DNA of 64,000 nt from Rikenella microfusus. GTDB taxonomy: Bacteria; Bacteroidota; Bacteroidia; Bacteroidales; VadinHA17. A model generated the notes under the pieces. That model did no database searches and was not told where the DNA came from. It saw only the letters and a program-made list of their open reading frames with translations. The first letter of the stretch is position 1. Each line of letters starts with the position of its first letter. Positions 20,249 through 32,820 of the stretch are shown here, piece after piece. The position numbers and the translations under genes were made by a program. Location: contig DYKN01000006.1 of NCBI GenBank assembly GCA_020722575.1, forward strand, positions 47,095 through 111,094. Reading direction: 5' to 3'.

Positions 20249-21436
20249 ATGGCTAAGGAAAAATTTGAAAGGACAAAACCACATGTTAATATTGGTACTA
20301 TTGGTCACATCGATCACGGAAAAACAACCCTGACTGCGGCCATTACCATGGTTCTCAACAAAAAAGGTCTTTCTGACATAAAAACCTTTGACCAGATTGA
20401 CAATGCCCCGGAGGAAAAGGAAAGAGGTATTACAATCAATACAGCCCACGTTGAGTACCAGACTGAGAAAAGGCACTATGCACACGTTGACTGCCCCGGT
20501 CATGCCGATTATATCAAGAATATGATTACAGGTGCAGCCCAGATGGACGGTGCTATATTGGTTGTTGCTGCTGATGATGGACCAATGCCTCAGACACGCG
20601 AACATATCCTGCTGGCTCATCAGGTTAACGTTCCGAAAATAGTTGTTTTCCTGAACAAAGTTGACCTTGTTGACGATGAAGAACTTCTTGATCTTGTTGA
20701 AATGGAGGTTCGTGAACTTCTTAATTTCTACAAGTACGATGGAGATAATGCACCAATAATCAGAGGTTCAGCTCTGGGCGCAATGCATGGCGAGCCTAAA
20801 TGGGAAGAAAAAGTACTTCAGCTGATGGATGCCGTTGATGAGTACATTCCAATACCGCAGCGCGATATTGATAAGCCATTCCTGCTCCCGGTGGAAGATA
20901 TCTTCTCAATAACAGGACGTGGTACAGTAGCTACAGGTCGTATCGAAACAGGAGTTGTACAAACCGGTGACGAACTTGAAATAGTTGGGCTTGGAGCATT
21001 GAAGAAGAAAACCGTCTGCACTGGCGTTGAAATGTTCAGAAAGATCCTCGATAGAGGTGAAGCCGGTGATAACGTGGGTCTGCTCCTAAGAGGCATTGAT
21101 AAAAAGGAAATTAAAAGAGGTATGGTCCTCGCCAAACCGGGTACAATAACACCCCATACAAAATTCAAAGCAGAAGTTTACGTGCTGAAGAAAGAAGAAG
21201 GCGGTCGACATACCCCATTCCATAACAAATATCGTCCCCAGTTCTATATTAGAACTCTTGATGTAACCGGAGAAATTGTCCTGCCAGAAGGTAGGGAAAT
21301 GGTTATGCCCGGTGATAATGTAAATCTTACCGTGGAGCTTATATATCCGGTAGCTATTAACGTGGGACTTCGTTTTGCTATCCGTGAAGGCGGAAGAACA
21401 GTTGGAGCAGGTACTATTACTGAAATTATTGAATAA
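20249..21436 (+). CDS. tuf: Elongation factor Tu
   Basis: [45 protein letters not shown]; full-length 395 aa. Confidence 0.99.
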   Translation: MAKEKFERTKPHVNIGTIGHIDHGKTTLTAAITMVLNKKGLSDIKTFDQIDNAPEEKERGITINTAHVEYQTEKRHYAHVDCPGHADYIKNMITGAAQMDGAILVVAADDGPMPQTREHILLAHQVNVPKIVVFLNKVDLVDDEELLDLVEMEVRELLNFYKYDGDNAPIIRGSALGAMHGEPKWEEKVLQLMDAVDEYIPIPQRDIDKPFLLPVEDIFSITGRGTVATGRIETGVVQTGDELEIVGLGALKKKTVCTGVEMFRKILDRGEAGDNVGLLLRGIDKKEIKRGMVLAKPGTITPHTKFKAEVYVLKKEEGGRHTPFHNKYRPQFYIRTLDVTGEIVLPEGREMVMPGDNVNLTVELIYPVAINVGLRFAIREGGRTVGAGTITEIIE

Positions 21437-21497
21437 AGGATTATTCTGATGATACCAGCCCCGATATCAGGGGCATATCACCGGAATCATCTGAAAC

Positions 21498-21570
21498 ACG
21501 GGTGTAGCTCAGTTGGTAGAGCACTGGTCTCCAAAACCAGGTGTCGGGAGTTCGAGTCTCTCCTCCCGTG
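21498..21570 (+). tRNA. tRNA-Trp (anticodon CCA)
   Basis: Anticodon stem-loop CTGGT CTCCAAA ACCAG; T-arm GGGAG TTCGAGT CTCTC; acceptor ACGGGTG/CTCCCGT with a T6-T67 mismatch. Confidence 0.95.
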
Positions 21571-21586
21571 CCTAAAATTACCGGGA

Positions 21587-21778
21587 ATGAATATAAAAGG
21601 ATATTTGAAAGAAGCATTTACAGAACTTGTACATAAAGTTACATGGCCAACATGGAGTGAACTCCAGAACAGCGCAACCCTGGTAATGGTAGCTACTCTT
21701 ATCATAGCACTTATTGTTGCTGTTATGGATTTATCCTTCAGCAAGTTGATGAGTTTTATTTACAGTTTGCTTTATTAA
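21587..21778 (+). CDS. secE: Preprotein translocase subunit SecE
   Basis: MNIKGYLKEAFTELVHKVTWPTWSELQNSATLVMVATLIIALIVAVMDLSFSKLM; the upstream part of track ORF 21449 runs through tRNA-Trp, so start reset to 21587. Confidence 0.95.
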   Translation: MNIKGYLKEAFTELVHKVTWPTWSELQNSATLVMVATLIIALIVAVMDLSFSKLMSFIYSLLY

Positions 21779-21800
21779 TTACAGATAGAATCAGGGTCTG

Positions 21801-22349
21801 ATGACTGACATTGTGAAGAAGTGGTATGTGCTTCGTGCCATAGGCGGGAAGGAAAAGAAGGTTAAGGAATATATCGAAAATGAGGTAGCAAGACGTAACC
21901 TTCAGGATCTTGTTTCTCAGGTTCTTATTCCTACCGAAAAAGTCTACCAGATAAGGTCGGGAAAAAAGATCAGCAAAGAAAGAACCTTTTTCCCAGGATA
22001 CGTACTGGTTGAAGCCGCTCTGGTAGGAGAAATTCCTCATATCCTTCGCCATACGCCTAATGTACTGGGTTTTCTCGGCTCAAAAGACGGAGAACCTGTT
22101 CCACTCAGAAAATCTGAAGTTAACAGAATTCTTGGAAAAGTTGATGAACTGAGCGCAAGCGACGAAGAACTCAATATTCCGTTTTTTGTTGGGGAAACTG
22201 TTAAGGTTATTGATGGCCCCTTCAATAGCTTTACCGGGGTAATTGAAGAGGTTAATGAGGAGAAAAAGAAGCTTAAAGTAATGGTCAAGATATTCGGACG
22301 TAAAACTCCGCTTGAACTAAGCTTTATGCAGGTTGAAAAAGAAAGTTGA
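21801..22349 (+). CDS. nusG: Transcription termination/antitermination protein NusG
   Basis: [70 protein letters not shown] (KOW). Confidence 0.97.
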   Translation: MTDIVKKWYVLRAIGGKEKKVKEYIENEVARRNLQDLVSQVLIPTEKVYQIRSGKKISKERTFFPGYVLVEAALVGEIPHILRHTPNVLGFLGSKDGEPVPLRKSEVNRILGKVDELSASDEELNIPFFVGETVKVIDGPFNSFTGVIEEVNEEKKKLKVMVKIFGRKTPLELSFMQVEKES

Positions 22350-22370
22350 AAATAATTATAAAATAAAAAA

Positions 22371-22410
22371 GGCAACTGCAATAATCTGTAATGCTTCCTG
22401 AGCAGTTGCC
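22371..22410 (+). promoter_or_regulatory. Hairpin in the nusG-rplK spacer, candidate ribosomal-protein leader element
   Basis: GGCAACTGC (22371-22379) / GCAGTTGCC (22402-22410), 9-bp perfect; no T-run, so not an intrinsic terminator. Confidence 0.5.
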
Positions 22411-22443
22411 ATACTCGCGCAATAAACAAGCAAATATTAAACT

Positions 22444-22887
22444 ATGGCAAAAGAAGTTGCTGGAATAATTAAACTGCAGATCCGTGGCGGAGCAGCTAAT
22501 CCATCACCACCTGTCGGCCCTGCACTGGGATCAAAAGGCGTTAACATTATGGAATTTTGTAAACAATTTAACGCTAGAACTCAGGATAAGGCTGGCAAGA
22601 TTATTCCGGTAGTGATTACGGTTTATTCCGATAAATCATTTGATTTTGTAACCAAGACACCTCCTGTTTCGGTTCAGCTTCTTGAATATGCTAAACAGCA
22701 GAAAGGAAGTCCAGAACCTAACAGAAATAAGGTAGCCTCAGTTACATGGGAACAGGTCAGGGAAATAGCCCAGGATAAAATGAAAGACCTAAACTGTTTT
22801 ACACTGGAATCGGCAATGAGGATGGTGGCAGGAACCGCCAGGAGCATGGGAATTACCATCAAAGGTGAATTCCCTGAAATCAAATAA
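22444..22887 (+). CDS. rplK: 50S ribosomal protein L11
   Basis: [39 protein letters not shown]. Confidence 0.98.
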   Translation: MAKEVAGIIKLQIRGGAANPSPPVGPALGSKGVNIMEFCKQFNARTQDKAGKIIPVVITVYSDKSFDFVTKTPPVSVQLLEYAKQQKGSPEPNRNKVASVTWEQVREIAQDKMKDLNCFTLESAMRMVAGTARSMGITIKGEFPEIK

Positions 22888-22899
22888 ACTGAAAGAAAG

Positions 22900-23592
22900 A
22901 TGACTAAACTTACCAAGAATCAGAAGTTTGCACTGGAAAAAGTCGACAGATCAAAACAATATTCGCTTAATGAAGCTGTAATTCTGGTAAAGGAGATTAC
23001 TAGAACAAAATTTGATGCTTCAGTCGATCTTGATGTGCGGCTGGGAATTGATCCACGAAAGTCAAACCAGATGGTTCGCGGCGTCGTTTCACTTCCTCAC
23101 GGGACAGGAAAACAAACCAGAGTACTTGTACTCTGTACTCCCGATAAAGAAAATGAAGCCCGCGAAGCCGGTGCCGACTATGTAGGACTTGATGAATACA
23201 TTGAAAAAATAAAAGGTGGCTGGACTGATGTGGATGTTATAATAACCATGCCGTCTGTTATGGGTAAAATTGGTCAGCTGGGTAAAATCCTCGGTCCACG
23301 CGGACTGATGCCAAACCCGAAAAATGGTACAGTGACAATGGAAATAGGAAAAGCTGTGAAAGAGGTTAAGCAGGGTAAGATCGATTTCAGAGTGGATAAA
23401 AACGGAATAATTCACGCATCAATCGGAAAAGTCTCATTTGAGCCGTCAAAACTGATTGATAACGTGAAAGAATTTATATCCGCTGTAATAAAACTCAAAC
23501 CCGCTGCTGCTAAAGGTACATACATCAAGAGTATATTTCTTTCCAGCACTATGAGCATTGGCATTAAGGTTGATCCCAAAAGTCTTGATTGA
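22900..23592 (+). CDS. rplA: 50S ribosomal protein L1
   Basis: [43 protein letters not shown]. Confidence 0.98.
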   Translation: MTKLTKNQKFALEKVDRSKQYSLNEAVILVKEITRTKFDASVDLDVRLGIDPRKSNQMVRGVVSLPHGTGKQTRVLVLCTPDKENEAREAGADYVGLDEYIEKIKGGWTDVDVIITMPSVMGKIGQLGKILGPRGLMPNPKNGTVTMEIGKAVKEVKQGKIDFRVDKNGIIHASIGKVSFEPSKLIDNVKEFISAVIKLKPAAAKGTYIKSIFLSSTMSIGIKVDPKSLD

Positions 23593-23616
23593 GTAATTCT
23601 TTAAAATGGAGATGTT

Positions 23617-24138
23617 ATGAAACGAGAAGAGAAAAATGAAATAATTGAAACTCTGGCGAGACATATCAGGGAATACGACCATTTTTACCTGACCGATGTA
23701 TCCAATTTGAACGCAGCCGATACGAGTGCACTCAGAAGAAAATGCTTTGAACAGGAGATAAAACTCATTGTAGTCAAAAACACTCTTTTGAAAAGGGCAC
23801 TCAAAATGTCGGAAGGCAAATTTGAAGAACTCTTTCCGGTTCTCAAAGGTGCAACGTCTGTCATGTTCTCAAAATCAGCAAACCAACCGGCCAGGCTGAT
23901 TAAGGAATTCCGCAAGGATCATGACAAGCCTGTTCTTAAAGGCGCTTTTGTGCAGGAATCGGTTTATATCGGCGACAATATAATCGATATGCTCATATCG
24001 ATAAAATCAAAAGAAGAGCTTATCGGTGATATTATATTGTTGTTACAATCCCCCGCACGAAATGTAATATCAGCCCTTCAATCAGGCAGTACCAAAATAC
24101 ATGGTGTTCTTGAAACACTTTCAAAAAAAGAAGAATAA
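23617..24138 (+). CDS. rplJ: 50S ribosomal protein L10
   Basis: L10 N-domain (FYLTDVSNLNAADTSALRRKCFEQEIKLIVVKNTLLKRAL), synteny. Confidence 0.97.
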   Translation: MKREEKNEIIETLARHIREYDHFYLTDVSNLNAADTSALRRKCFEQEIKLIVVKNTLLKRALKMSEGKFEELFPVLKGATSVMFSKSANQPARLIKEFRKDHDKPVLKGAFVQESVYIGDNIIDMLISIKSKEELIGDIILLLQSPARNVISALQSGSTKIHGVLETLSKKEE

Positions 24139-24166
24139 TAATATAATAACTTAAAAATCAATAACA

Positions 24167-24550
24167 ATGGCAGATCTTAAAAAACTGGCAGAAGAACTGG
24201 TAAACTTAACAGTTAAAGACGTAAATGAACTAGCAAAAATACTGAAAGAAGACTACGGTATTGAACCTGCTGCAGCTGCAGCAGTGACCGTCGCTGCACC
24301 TGCTGCCGGCGAAGCAGCAGGACAGGCTGCTGAAGAAAAGTCAACCTTTGACATAATCCTTAAATCGGCAGGAGCACAGAAACTTCAAGTAGTTAAACTG
24401 GTGAAGGACCTTACCGGACTCGGACTTAAAGAGGCCAAAGAACTCGTTGATAAGGCTCCCGCCCCAATTAAGGAAGGTGCTACCAAAGAAGAAGCCGAAA
24501 CAATTAAAAGCAAACTTATTGAAGCAGGAGCAGAGGTTGAACTTAAATAA
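24167..24550 (+). CDS. rplL: 50S ribosomal protein L7/L12
   Basis: Ala-rich hinge and C-terminal [33 protein letters not shown]. Confidence 0.98.
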   Translation: MADLKKLAEELVNLTVKDVNELAKILKEDYGIEPAAAAAVTVAAPAAGEAAGQAAEEKSTFDIILKSAGAQKLQVVKLVKDLTGLGLKEAKELVDKAPAPIKEGATKEEAETIKSKLIEAGAEVELK

Positions 24551-24576
24551 ATTATACCTGATTGCCGGGTTTTACA

Positions 24577-24614
24577 GGTTTAGTTCCGGGAAAACCCCGG
24601 GACTAAGCCTTTTT
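24577..24614 (+). terminator. Strong hairpin plus T-run between rplL and rpoB (attenuator-like)
   Basis: GGTTTAGTTCCGGG (24577-24590) pairs with CCCGGGACTAAGCC (24596-24609), 14 bp including G-T wobbles, followed by TTTTT. Confidence 0.75.
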
Positions 24615-24649
24615 CTTAATAACATAAGTTCAATTAATCCTATCAGTAA

Positions 24650-27600
24650 ATGTCCTCAATAACAAACGAAAGAATAAACTTTGCTTCCAGGAAAGACCAA
24701 CTGGACTATCCGGATTTCCTCGAAGTTCAGATAAAATCATTCAGGGAATTCTTCCAGCTTGGAACAACCCCTGAAAACAGAAAAAAAGAAGGCCTTTTTA
24801 AAGTCTTTAACGAAAATTTTCCTATAACCGATACAAGAAATAATTTTGTACTTGAATTTATCGACTATTCAATTGATCCTCCAAGATATACGATAGAAGA
24901 ATGCCTCGAAAGAGGGCTCACATATAGTGTCCCTCTTAAAGCAAAACTTAAACTCTATTGTACTGATCCTGAACATGAAGATTTCGATACAGTTATTCAG
25001 GATGTATATCTGGGGACTATTCCATATATGACCGAAAGAGGAACATTTGTGATCAACGGTGCAGAAAGAGTTGTAGTTTCTCAGTTACACCGTTCACCGG
25101 GTGTATTTTTCGGTCAAAGCATCCATCCAAACGGAACAAAACTCTATTCGGCAAGAATAATACCGTTTAAAGGCTCATGGATTGAGTTCGCTACCGATAT
25201 CAATAATGTTATGTATGCCTATATCGACAGGAAAAAGAAATTACCTGTTACAACCCTCCTCAGGGCAATAGGCTTCGAAAGTGATAAAGATATTCTGGAA
25301 ATATTCCACCTTGCCGAAGAAGTTAAAGTATCAAAAGCAGGGCTTAAAAAATACATCGGCCGTAAACTGGCTGCAAGAGTTCTCAGATCATGGATAGAAG
25401 ACTTTGTTGATGAAGATACCGGCGAGGTTGTGTCAATCGAACGTAACGAAATAATCCTGGACAGGGAAACAGTTATTGAACCAGAACATATTGATCTTAT
25501 CATTGATTCCGGATCAAAGACAATTCTTATCCACAGGGAAGATATTAACCTGTCGGATTATGCAATTATATATAATACCCTTCAAAAAGACCCCTGCAAT
25601 TCCGAAAAGGAGGCAGTGGTTTACATTTACCGCCAGATCCGTAATGCTGAACCTCCTGATGAAGCAACAGCAAGAGATACAATTGAGAAACTCTTCTTCT
25701 CCGATAAGAGATATGACCTCGGAGAGGTTGGCAGGTACAGGATTAATAAGAAACTTGGACTTGATATTAACCCTGATATTAAGGTACTTACAAGGGAAGA
25801 TATTATAAAGATAATTGGTTATCTAATCGAACTCATTAATTCCAAGACAGAGGTTGACGATATTGACCATTTGAGTAACAGAAGGGTACGTACGGTTGGA
25901 GAACAGCTCTCTGCTCAGTTCGGTGTAGGCCTTGCAAGAATGGCACGTACAATAAGGGAGAGAATGAATGTAAGGGATAATGAAGTCTTCACGCCGGTTG
26001 ACCTTATTAATTCCAAAACACTTTCATCGGTAATCAATTCATTCTTTGGTACCAATCAGCTGTCTCAGTTTATGGATCAGACCAACCCTCTGGCCGAGAT
26101 GACGCACAAGAGACGTATATCAGCCCTGGGCCCTGGCGGACTTTCGAGGGAAAGAGCAGGCTTTGAGGTACGAGATGTCCATTATACACACTACGGCCGT
26201 CTTTGCCCGATTGAAACACCCGAGGGACCTAATATTGGTCTCATCTCTTCTCTTTGCGTATATTCAAGAATAAACGAACTGGGTTTCATTGAGACACCTT
26301 ACAGAAAGGTGATAAACGGAAAGGTTGATTTCAGCGACGAAGGAATTGTATGGTTGACCGCAGAGGAAGAGGAAGGGAAAAGAATCGCACAGGCAAATGC
26401 ACCCCTCGACGAAAACGGAGTATTCCTCGAACAAAGGGTCAAATGCAGGTACGGTGCAGATTATACCAATGAGGAACCTTCTAATGTTGATTATATTGAT
26501 GTTGCTCCTAACCAGATTGCATCAATTGCTGCATCACTGATACCATTTCTGGAACACGATGATGCAAACCGTGCCCTTATGGGTTCAAACATGATGCGTC
26601 AGGCTGTGCCACTTATTAACCCCGAAACACCTATCGTAGGAACAGGACTGGAAAAACAGGTGATAAACGACAGCAGAATCCTTATAACAGCTGAAGGCGA
26701 TGGTATGGTGGAATACGTTGATGCTAATGAAATTGTTATAAGGTACACCAGAACAGATGAGGAGAAATTCGTAAGCTTCGATGAGGATGTTAAACATTAC
26801 TACCTGCCCAAATATAAGAAAACAAACCAGAATACATGCATCAACCTTATCCCGATAGTTAAAAAGGGAGAAAAGGTCAGGAAAGGACAGGTACTCACTG
26901 AAGGTTACGGAACCAAAAACGGTGATCTGGCACTTGGACGCAACCTGAAAGTTGCATTCATGCCATGGAAAGGCTATAATTTTGAGGATGCTATAGTTAT
27001 CTCCGAACGTGTTTTGCACGAAGATCTTTTCACTTCAGTTCATATTGACGAATATCTGCTTGAGGTGAGAGATACTAAAAGAGGACTTGAAGAACTTACT
27101 TCTGATATTCCTAATGTAAGCGAGGAAGCGACCAAAAACCTCGACGAAAACGGAATAATCAGAATAGGTGCTCGTATTAAACCCGGCGATATTCTGATAG
27201 GAAAAATTACTCCTAAAGGAGAATCTGATCCTTCACCCGAAGAAAAACTGCTCAGGGCAATCTTCGGTGACAAAGCAGGAGATGTTAAAGATGCTTCACT
27301 TAAAGCAGGTCCATCACTTGAAGGAGTAGTAATTGATAAAAAACTCTTTACTAGAGCTATTAAAGACCGTAAGTCAAAGACGGTTGAAAAACCAATGCTC
27401 GAAAAAATTGAGGCAGATTTCAATAAGAGCGTTGAAGAACTGAAGAACCGCCTGGTTGATAAACTCTTTATTCTTGTCAACGGAAAAACCTCACAGGGAG
27501 TAAAAGATTACCTCAATGTGGATGTCATTCCAAAAGGAACGAAGTTTACACTTAAACAACTCCAGGAAATTGATTATCTGAATATTAATCCTAATAAATG

Positions 27601-28459
27601 GACTACCGACAAGAAAAAAAATGACAGCATAAAGAACCTTATACATAATTATGTTATTAAGTATAAGGAGATTGATGGCGTTTATAAGAGAAAGAAATAT
27701 ACGATCTCAATAGGTGATGAGCTTCCTGCAGGAATTGTTCAGCTTGCAAAAGTTTATGTAGCCAAGAAGCGGAAGATCAAGGTTGGCGACAAGCTTGCAG
27801 GAAGACATGGGAACAAGGGTATTGTTGCCAAGATTGTGCGTGTTGAAGATATGCCTTTCCTTGAAGATGGAACTCCGGTTGATATTGTTCTGAATCCTCT
27901 TGGCGTTCCATCAAGAATGAACCTGGGACAGATATATGAAACAGTTCTTTCGTGGGCCGGGCAGAAACTTGGAGTTAACTTCTCAAGCCCGATTTTTGAC
28001 GGAGCAACTCTTGAACAGATAACTGAATATACTGATAAGGCAGGCCTGCCTAAGAACGGTACAACCTATCTATACGATGGTGGTACAGGAGAGAGATTCG
28101 ACCAGCCTGCTACTGTGGGCGTAATCTATATGATGAAACTCGGCCATATGGTTGACGACAAAATGCATGCTCGTTCAATAGGCCCGTATTCACTGATAAC
28201 ACAACAGCCTCTCGGAGGTAAAGCTCAGTTCGGAGGCCAGAGGTTCGGAGAAATGGAAGTATGGGCACTTGAAGCCTTTGGCGCTGCAAATATTCTCCAG
28301 GAAATACTTACTATCAAATCAGATGATGTTGTCGGTAGGGCAAAAGCCTATGAGGCTATTGTTAAGGGCGAACCAATGCCAGTTCCGGGTATACCTGAAT
28401 CGCTTAATGTACTGCTTCATGAACTCAGAGGCCTCGGCCTGAGCGTTATGCTCGACTGA
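24650..28459 (+). CDS. rpoB: DNA-directed RNA polymerase subunit beta
   Basis: 1269 aa; [71 protein letters not shown]. Confidence 0.99.
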   Translation: MSSITNERINFASRKDQLDYPDFLEVQIKSFREFFQLGTTPENRKKEGLFKVFNENFPITDTRNNFVLEFIDYSIDPPRYTIEECLERGLTYSVPLKAKLKLYCTDPEHEDFDTVIQDVYLGTIPYMTERGTFVINGAERVVVSQLHRSPGVFFGQSIHPNGTKLYSARIIPFKGSWIEFATDINNVMYAYIDRKKKLPVTTLLRAIGFESDKDILEIFHLAEEVKVSKAGLKKYIGRKLAARVLRSWIEDFVDEDTGEVVSIERNEIILDRETVIEPEHIDLIIDSGSKTILIHREDINLSDYAIIYNTLQKDPCNSEKEAVVYIYRQIRNAEPPDEATARDTIEKLFFSDKRYDLGEVGRYRINKKLGLDINPDIKVLTREDIIKIIGYLIELINSKTEVDDIDHLSNRRVRTVGEQLSAQFGVGLARMARTIRERMNVRDNEVFTPVDLINSKTLSSVINSFFGTNQLSQFMDQTNPLAEMTHKRRISALGPGGLSRERAGFEVRDVHYTHYGRLCPIETPEGPNIGLISSLCVYSRINELGFIETPYRKVINGKVDFSDEGIVWLTAEEEEGKRIAQANAPLDENGVFLEQRVKCRYGADYTNEEPSNVDYIDVAPNQIASIAASLIPFLEHDDANRALMGSNMMRQAVPLINPETPIVGTGLEKQVINDSRILITAEGDGMVEYVDANEIVIRYTRTDEEKFVSFDEDVKHYYLPKYKKTNQNTCINLIPIVKKGEKVRKGQVLTEGYGTKNGDLALGRNLKVAFMPWKGYNFEDAIVISERVLHEDLFTSVHIDEYLLEVRDTKRGLEELTSDIPNVSEEATKNLDENGIIRIGARIKPGDILIGKITPKGESDPSPEEKLLRAIFGDKAGDVKDASLKAGPSLEGVVIDKKLFTRAIKDRKSKTVEKPMLEKIEADFNKSVEELKNRLVDKLFILVNGKTSQGVKDYLNVDVIPKGTKFTLKQLQEIDYLNINPNKWTTDKKKNDSIKNLIHNYVIKYKEIDGVYKRKKYTISIGDELPAGIVQLAKVYVAKKRKIKVGDKLAGRHGNKGIVAKIVRVEDMPFLEDGTPVDIVLNPLGVPSRMNLGQIYETVLSWAGQKLGVNFSSPIFDGATLEQITEYTDKAGLPKNGTTYLYDGGTGERFDQPATVGVIYMMKLGHMVDDKMHARSIGPYSLITQQPLGGKAQFGGQRFGEMEVWALEAFGAANILQEILTIKSDDVVGRAKAYEAIVKGEPMPVPGIPESLNVLLHELRGLGLSVMLD

Positions 28460-28501
28460 TTGCCGTACTTATTTTTATTTTGAATTTTAAACAAATTATA
28501 T

Positions 28502-31500
28502 ATGTCATTCAGAAGAGATACCAAGGTAAAAACAAACTACTCAAGGATATCCATTGCGCTTGCATCTCCTGAAGAAATACTCGACCGTTCAAGCGGAGAG
28601 GTTCTGAAACCTGAGACAATCAATTACCGGACCTATAAACCTGAACGCGATGGATTATTCTGTGAAAGAATATTCGGCCCGGTGAAAGATTATGAGTGCC
28701 ATTGCGGAAAATATAAAAGAATACGCTATAAAGGTATTGTGTGTGATAGATGCGGCGTTGAAGTTACCGAAAAAAAAGTACGACGAGAAAGAATGGGACA
28801 TATTTCGCTTGTTGTTCCGGTTGCTCATATCTGGTACTTCAGGTCAATTCCCAACAAAATAGGTTATCTGCTCGGGCTCCCCTCTAAAAAGCTCGACTCA
28901 ATTATCTATTACGAAAAATATGTTGTGGTAAACCCCGGTATCAAAGCTGCCGATGGAATCAAATATCTTGATTTTCTGTCGGAAGAAGAGTACCTGGAAA
29001 TTATGGAATCACTTCCGAAGGATAATCAGTTGCTTGACGATTCACATCCCGACAAGTTTATAGCAGATATGGGAGGAGAGGCACTATATAAACTTCTCAG
29101 TCGCCTCGATCTTGACGAACTCTCTTATTCACTGCGGCATCGTGCAAGTACCGAAACCTCACAACAAAGAAAGAATGAAGCATTAAAACGCCTTCAGGTT
29201 GTCGAGGCATTCAGAGAATCAAAACATGTAAACCGGCCAGAATGGATGATACTTAAGGTTATACCTGTTATTCCACCTGAACTTCGACCTCTTGTTCCAC
29301 TCGATGGCGGCCGGTTCGCAACGAGCGATCTGAATGATCTTTATAGAAGGGTGATTATAAGAAATAACCGACTGAAGAGACTGATCGAAATTAAAGCACC
29401 TGAAGTTATTCTCCGAAATGAAAAGAGAATGCTCCAGGAAGCCGTTGATTCACTTTTTGACAACTCAAGAAAGGCAAACGCCGTTAAAACTGAAGCAAAC
29501 AGACCACTTAAATCATTGAGCGACAGTTTGAAAGGCAAACAGGGGCGTTTCCGTCAGAATTTGCTTGGTAAACGTGTTGACTATTCAGCACGTTCAGTTA
29601 TAGTGGTTGGCCCTGAGCTTAAGCTCCATGAGTGCGGTCTGCCGAAAGATATGGCAGCCGAACTTTATAAACCTTTCATTATAAGGAAACTTATCGAGAG
29701 GGGAATTGTTAAAACCGTCAAGTCGGCAAAGAAAATTGTTGACAGAAAAGACCCTGTTGTATGGGATATTCTTGAGAATGTTCTTAAAGGACACCCGGTA
29801 TTGTTGAACCGTGCACCCACACTTCACCGCCTCGGTATTCAGGCTTTCCAGCCAAAACTTATTGAAGGTAAAGCAATTCAGCTTCACCCTCTGGTGTGTA
29901 CCGCATTCAATGCCGACTTCGATGGAGATCAGATGGCCGTGCATGTACCACTCGGAAATACCGCAATACTCGAAGCCCAGGTTCTTATGCTTGCTTCTCA
30001 TAATGTCCTTAACCCTGCAAATGGCGCTCCTATAACCGTTCCATCACAGGATATGGTTTTAGGCCTCTATTATATGACAAAAGGCCGTAAGAGCACTGAA
30101 AATGATAAAGTTCAAGGTGAAGGACAAATTTTCTACTCACCAGAGGAAGTTATTATTGCCTATAATGAAGGTAAAGTTAACCTGCATGCATTTATAAAGG
30201 TTAAAGTTGACGATATAGTCGACGGTAAACCGGTTAACCACTTCATAGAAACTACTGTTGGAAGAGTACTTTTCAACCAGTGCGTTCCCAAACAGGTAGG
30301 CTTCATCAATGAACTTCTTACTAAAAAGTCTCTGAGAGAGATTATCGGCAATGTCCTTAAGGTTGCCGGAATTGCAAAAACAGCCGACTTCCTTGATGCA
30401 ATAAAGGAAATGGGATTTATGATGGCCTTCAAGGGGGGACTGTCATTCAACCTTGATGACGTTATTATTCCTGAAGAAAAACTGAAATTTGTTGAGGAAG
30501 GATACGATCAGGTTGAAGAAGTTCTTAACAACTATAACATGGGATTTATCACAAATAATGAACGTTATAACCAGATTATTGATATCTGGACCCATGTCAA
30601 CGCCCGTCTCACCCAATCGCTCCTGAAACAACTTTCAAACGATAAACATGGGTTTAACTCGATCTTTATGATGCTCGATTCAGGAGCAAGGGGATCGAAG
30701 GAACAGATTCGTCAGCTTTCAGGCATGAGGGGTCTTATGGCAAAACCTCAGAAATCCGGTTCAACAAGCTCAGAGATCATCGAAAACCCGATTCTTTCGA
30801 ATTTCAAGGAGGGGCTTTCGGTTCTGGAATACTTTATATCCACACACGGTGCACGTAAAGGTCTGGCCGATACGGCTCTCAAGACTGCCGACGCCGGTTA
30901 TCTGACACGCCGCCTTGTAGATGTTGCTCAGGATGTAATAATTAATGAGGAAGATTGCGGTACCCTTAGAGGACTTGTAGCCACAGCCATCAAAAAGAAT
31001 GAAGAGGTGGTTGAAACACTATATGAAAGAATTCTGGGACGAACAACTGTACATGATGTCTTCCATCCGCTCACCGGTGAACTTATTGTAGCAGCCGGTG
31101 AGGAAATTACTGAAGAAATTGCAAAAATTATCGACGACTCACCAATTGAACAGGTGGAAATACGTTCGGTTCTTACCTGTGAGTCAAAAAAAGGAGTCTG
31201 CGCAAAATGCTATGGACGTAACCTTTCTACAGGTCATATGGTACAACTTGGAGAAGCCGTGGGAGTTATTGCCGCTCAAAGTATCGGAGAACCAGGTACA
31301 CAGCTTACACTTCGTACATTCCACGTAGGAGGTACAGCCTCAAATATTACCACCGAATCAAGCCTTGTTGCTAAATATAACGGTATTGTTGAAATTGACG
31401 AACTCAGGACAGTTACAAAGAAAGACCTGGAAAAGGGAGAAGTTGATATCGTTATTGGACGTCTCGCTGAACTTAGAATAATCGACAAAAAGACCGGAAT

Positions 31501-32818
31501 ACCACTTACAACACACTCGGTACCTTACGGTTCCAGACTTTATATTAAACCCGGGCAGGAGGTTGAAAAAGGAACACTCATCTGTGAGTGGGACCCGTTT
31601 AATGCTGTAATCATATCTGAAGTTTCCGGTAAAGTTGCTTTCGAATACCTTATCGAAGGTGTTACATTCCGTGAAGAATCTGATGAACAGACTGGATTTA
31701 AAGAAAAAGTAATCATTGAAAGCAGGGACAAGACAAAGAACCCGACAATTTATATTCTCGACCAGAAAGGTAATACATTGAAGGATTATAACCTTCCTGT
31801 TGGTGCTCACCTTGTGACAGACATTAACAAAATGGTTGAGGCTGGAGATGTAATTGCCAAAATACCTCGTGCTCTGGGTAAATCGGGTGATATCACCGGT
31901 GGCCTGCCAAGAGTAACAGAACTCTTTGAGGCACGAAACCCGTCAAACCCTGCAATTGTTTCAGAAATTGATGGTGAGGTATCATTCGGCAAAGTTAAAA
32001 GAGGCAACAGAGAAATCACCATTAAATCAAAATCGGGTGAAATAAAAAAATATCTTGTGCCACTCTCAAAACAGATCCTTGTTCAGGAAAACGACTACGT
32101 GCGTGCAGGTACACCCCTTTCAGATGGCGCTATCACTCCTTCAGACATTCTCGCCATCAAAGGTCCAACAAAAGTACAGGAGTATATCGTTAATGAGATA
32201 CAGGAAGTTTACAGAATGCAGGGTGTAAAAATTAACGATAAACATTTTGAGATAATTGTCAGGCAAATGATGCGCAAGGTCGAAATAATTGACCCGGGTG
32301 ATACTAAATTCCTTGAAAGACAGGTTGTTGATAAGCTTGAGTTTATGGAGGAAAACGATTGGATTTATGGTAAAAAGGTAGTTACCGATCCGGGCGATTC
32401 ACAGACACTTAGGCCTGGAATGATTATTACTGCTCGTAGACTTCGTGATGAAAACTCATTGCTCAAACGAAGGGATATGAAAATTGTTCAGGCAAGAGAT
32501 GCAATTCCTGCAACATCGAGCCAGGTATTGCAGGGTATAACCAAAGCTGCATTGCAAACAAACAGTTTCTTCTCTGCAGCATCCTTCCAGGAAACTACAA
32601 AAGTGCTCAACGAAGCAGCAATACTCGGAAAAGTTGACAAACTTGAAGGACTGAAAGAAAACGTTATTGTCGGTCACCTTATCCCGGCAGGAACAGGCAT
32701 CAGATCTTACCAGAGTATTATCGTAGGTTCGATGGAAGAATTTGAAAAACTGACTGATGAGAAAAAAGCTGAGGAACTTGAACCTGAAGTTGTAAATAAA
32801 AACAATAAAAAGAATTGA
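28502..32818 (+). CDS. rpoC: DNA-directed RNA polymerase subunit beta'
   Basis: 1438 aa; CHCGKYK...[20 protein letters not shown], zinc-binding [13 protein letters not shown]. Confidence 0.99.
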   Translation: MSFRRDTKVKTNYSRISIALASPEEILDRSSGEVLKPETINYRTYKPERDGLFCERIFGPVKDYECHCGKYKRIRYKGIVCDRCGVEVTEKKVRRERMGHISLVVPVAHIWYFRSIPNKIGYLLGLPSKKLDSIIYYEKYVVVNPGIKAADGIKYLDFLSEEEYLEIMESLPKDNQLLDDSHPDKFIADMGGEALYKLLSRLDLDELSYSLRHRASTETSQQRKNEALKRLQVVEAFRESKHVNRPEWMILKVIPVIPPELRPLVPLDGGRFATSDLNDLYRRVIIRNNRLKRLIEIKAPEVILRNEKRMLQEAVDSLFDNSRKANAVKTEANRPLKSLSDSLKGKQGRFRQNLLGKRVDYSARSVIVVGPELKLHECGLPKDMAAELYKPFIIRKLIERGIVKTVKSAKKIVDRKDPVVWDILENVLKGHPVLLNRAPTLHRLGIQAFQPKLIEGKAIQLHPLVCTAFNADFDGDQMAVHVPLGNTAILEAQVLMLASHNVLNPANGAPITVPSQDMVLGLYYMTKGRKSTENDKVQGEGQIFYSPEEVIIAYNEGKVNLHAFIKVKVDDIVDGKPVNHFIETTVGRVLFNQCVPKQVGFINELLTKKSLREIIGNVLKVAGIAKTADFLDAIKEMGFMMAFKGGLSFNLDDVIIPEEKLKFVEEGYDQVEEVLNNYNMGFITNNERYNQIIDIWTHVNARLTQSLLKQLSNDKHGFNSIFMMLDSGARGSKEQIRQLSGMRGLMAKPQKSGSTSSEIIENPILSNFKEGLSVLEYFISTHGARKGLADTALKTADAGYLTRRLVDVAQDVIINEEDCGTLRGLVATAIKKNEEVVETLYERILGRTTVHDVFHPLTGELIVAAGEEITEEIAKIIDDSPIEQVEIRSVLTCESKKGVCAKCYGRNLSTGHMVQLGEAVGVIAAQSIGEPGTQLTLRTFHVGGTASNITTESSLVAKYNGIVEIDELRTVTKKDLEKGEVDIVIGRLAELRIIDKKTGIPLTTHSVPYGSRLYIKPGQEVEKGTLICEWDPFNAVIISEVSGKVAFEYLIEGVTFREESDEQTGFKEKVIIESRDKTKNPTIYILDQKGNTLKDYNLPVGAHLVTDINKMVEAGDVIAKIPRALGKSGDITGGLPRVTELFEARNPSNPAIVSEIDGEVSFGKVKRGNREITIKSKSGEIKKYLVPLSKQILVQENDYVRAGTPLSDGAITPSDILAIKGPTKVQEYIVNEIQEVYRMQGVKINDKHFEIIVRQMMRKVEIIDPGDTKFLERQVVDKLEFMEENDWIYGKKVVTDPGDSQTLRPGMIITARRLRDENSLLKRRDMKIVQARDAIPATSSQVLQGITKAALQTNSFFSAASFQETTKVLNEAAILGKVDKLEGLKENVIVGHLIPAGTGIRSYQSIIVGSMEEFEKLTDEKKAEELEPEVVNKNNKKN

Positions 32819-32820
32819 TC

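Noticed and set aside
21458-21474. GCCCC-GATATCA-GGGGC hairpin between tuf and tRNA-Trp
   Set aside because: Only a 5-bp stem and no T-run; could be a processing signal but too weak to claim.
21449-21586. N-terminal extension of the secE ORF
   Set aside because: The segment reads through the tRNA-Trp gene; the conserved SecE sequence begins at the ATG at 21587.
24650-32818. Numerous ORFs of 60-150 aa antisense or out of frame to rpoB/rpoC
   Set aside because: Shadow ORFs in long conserved genes; low-complexity translations, no spacing or RBS logic.
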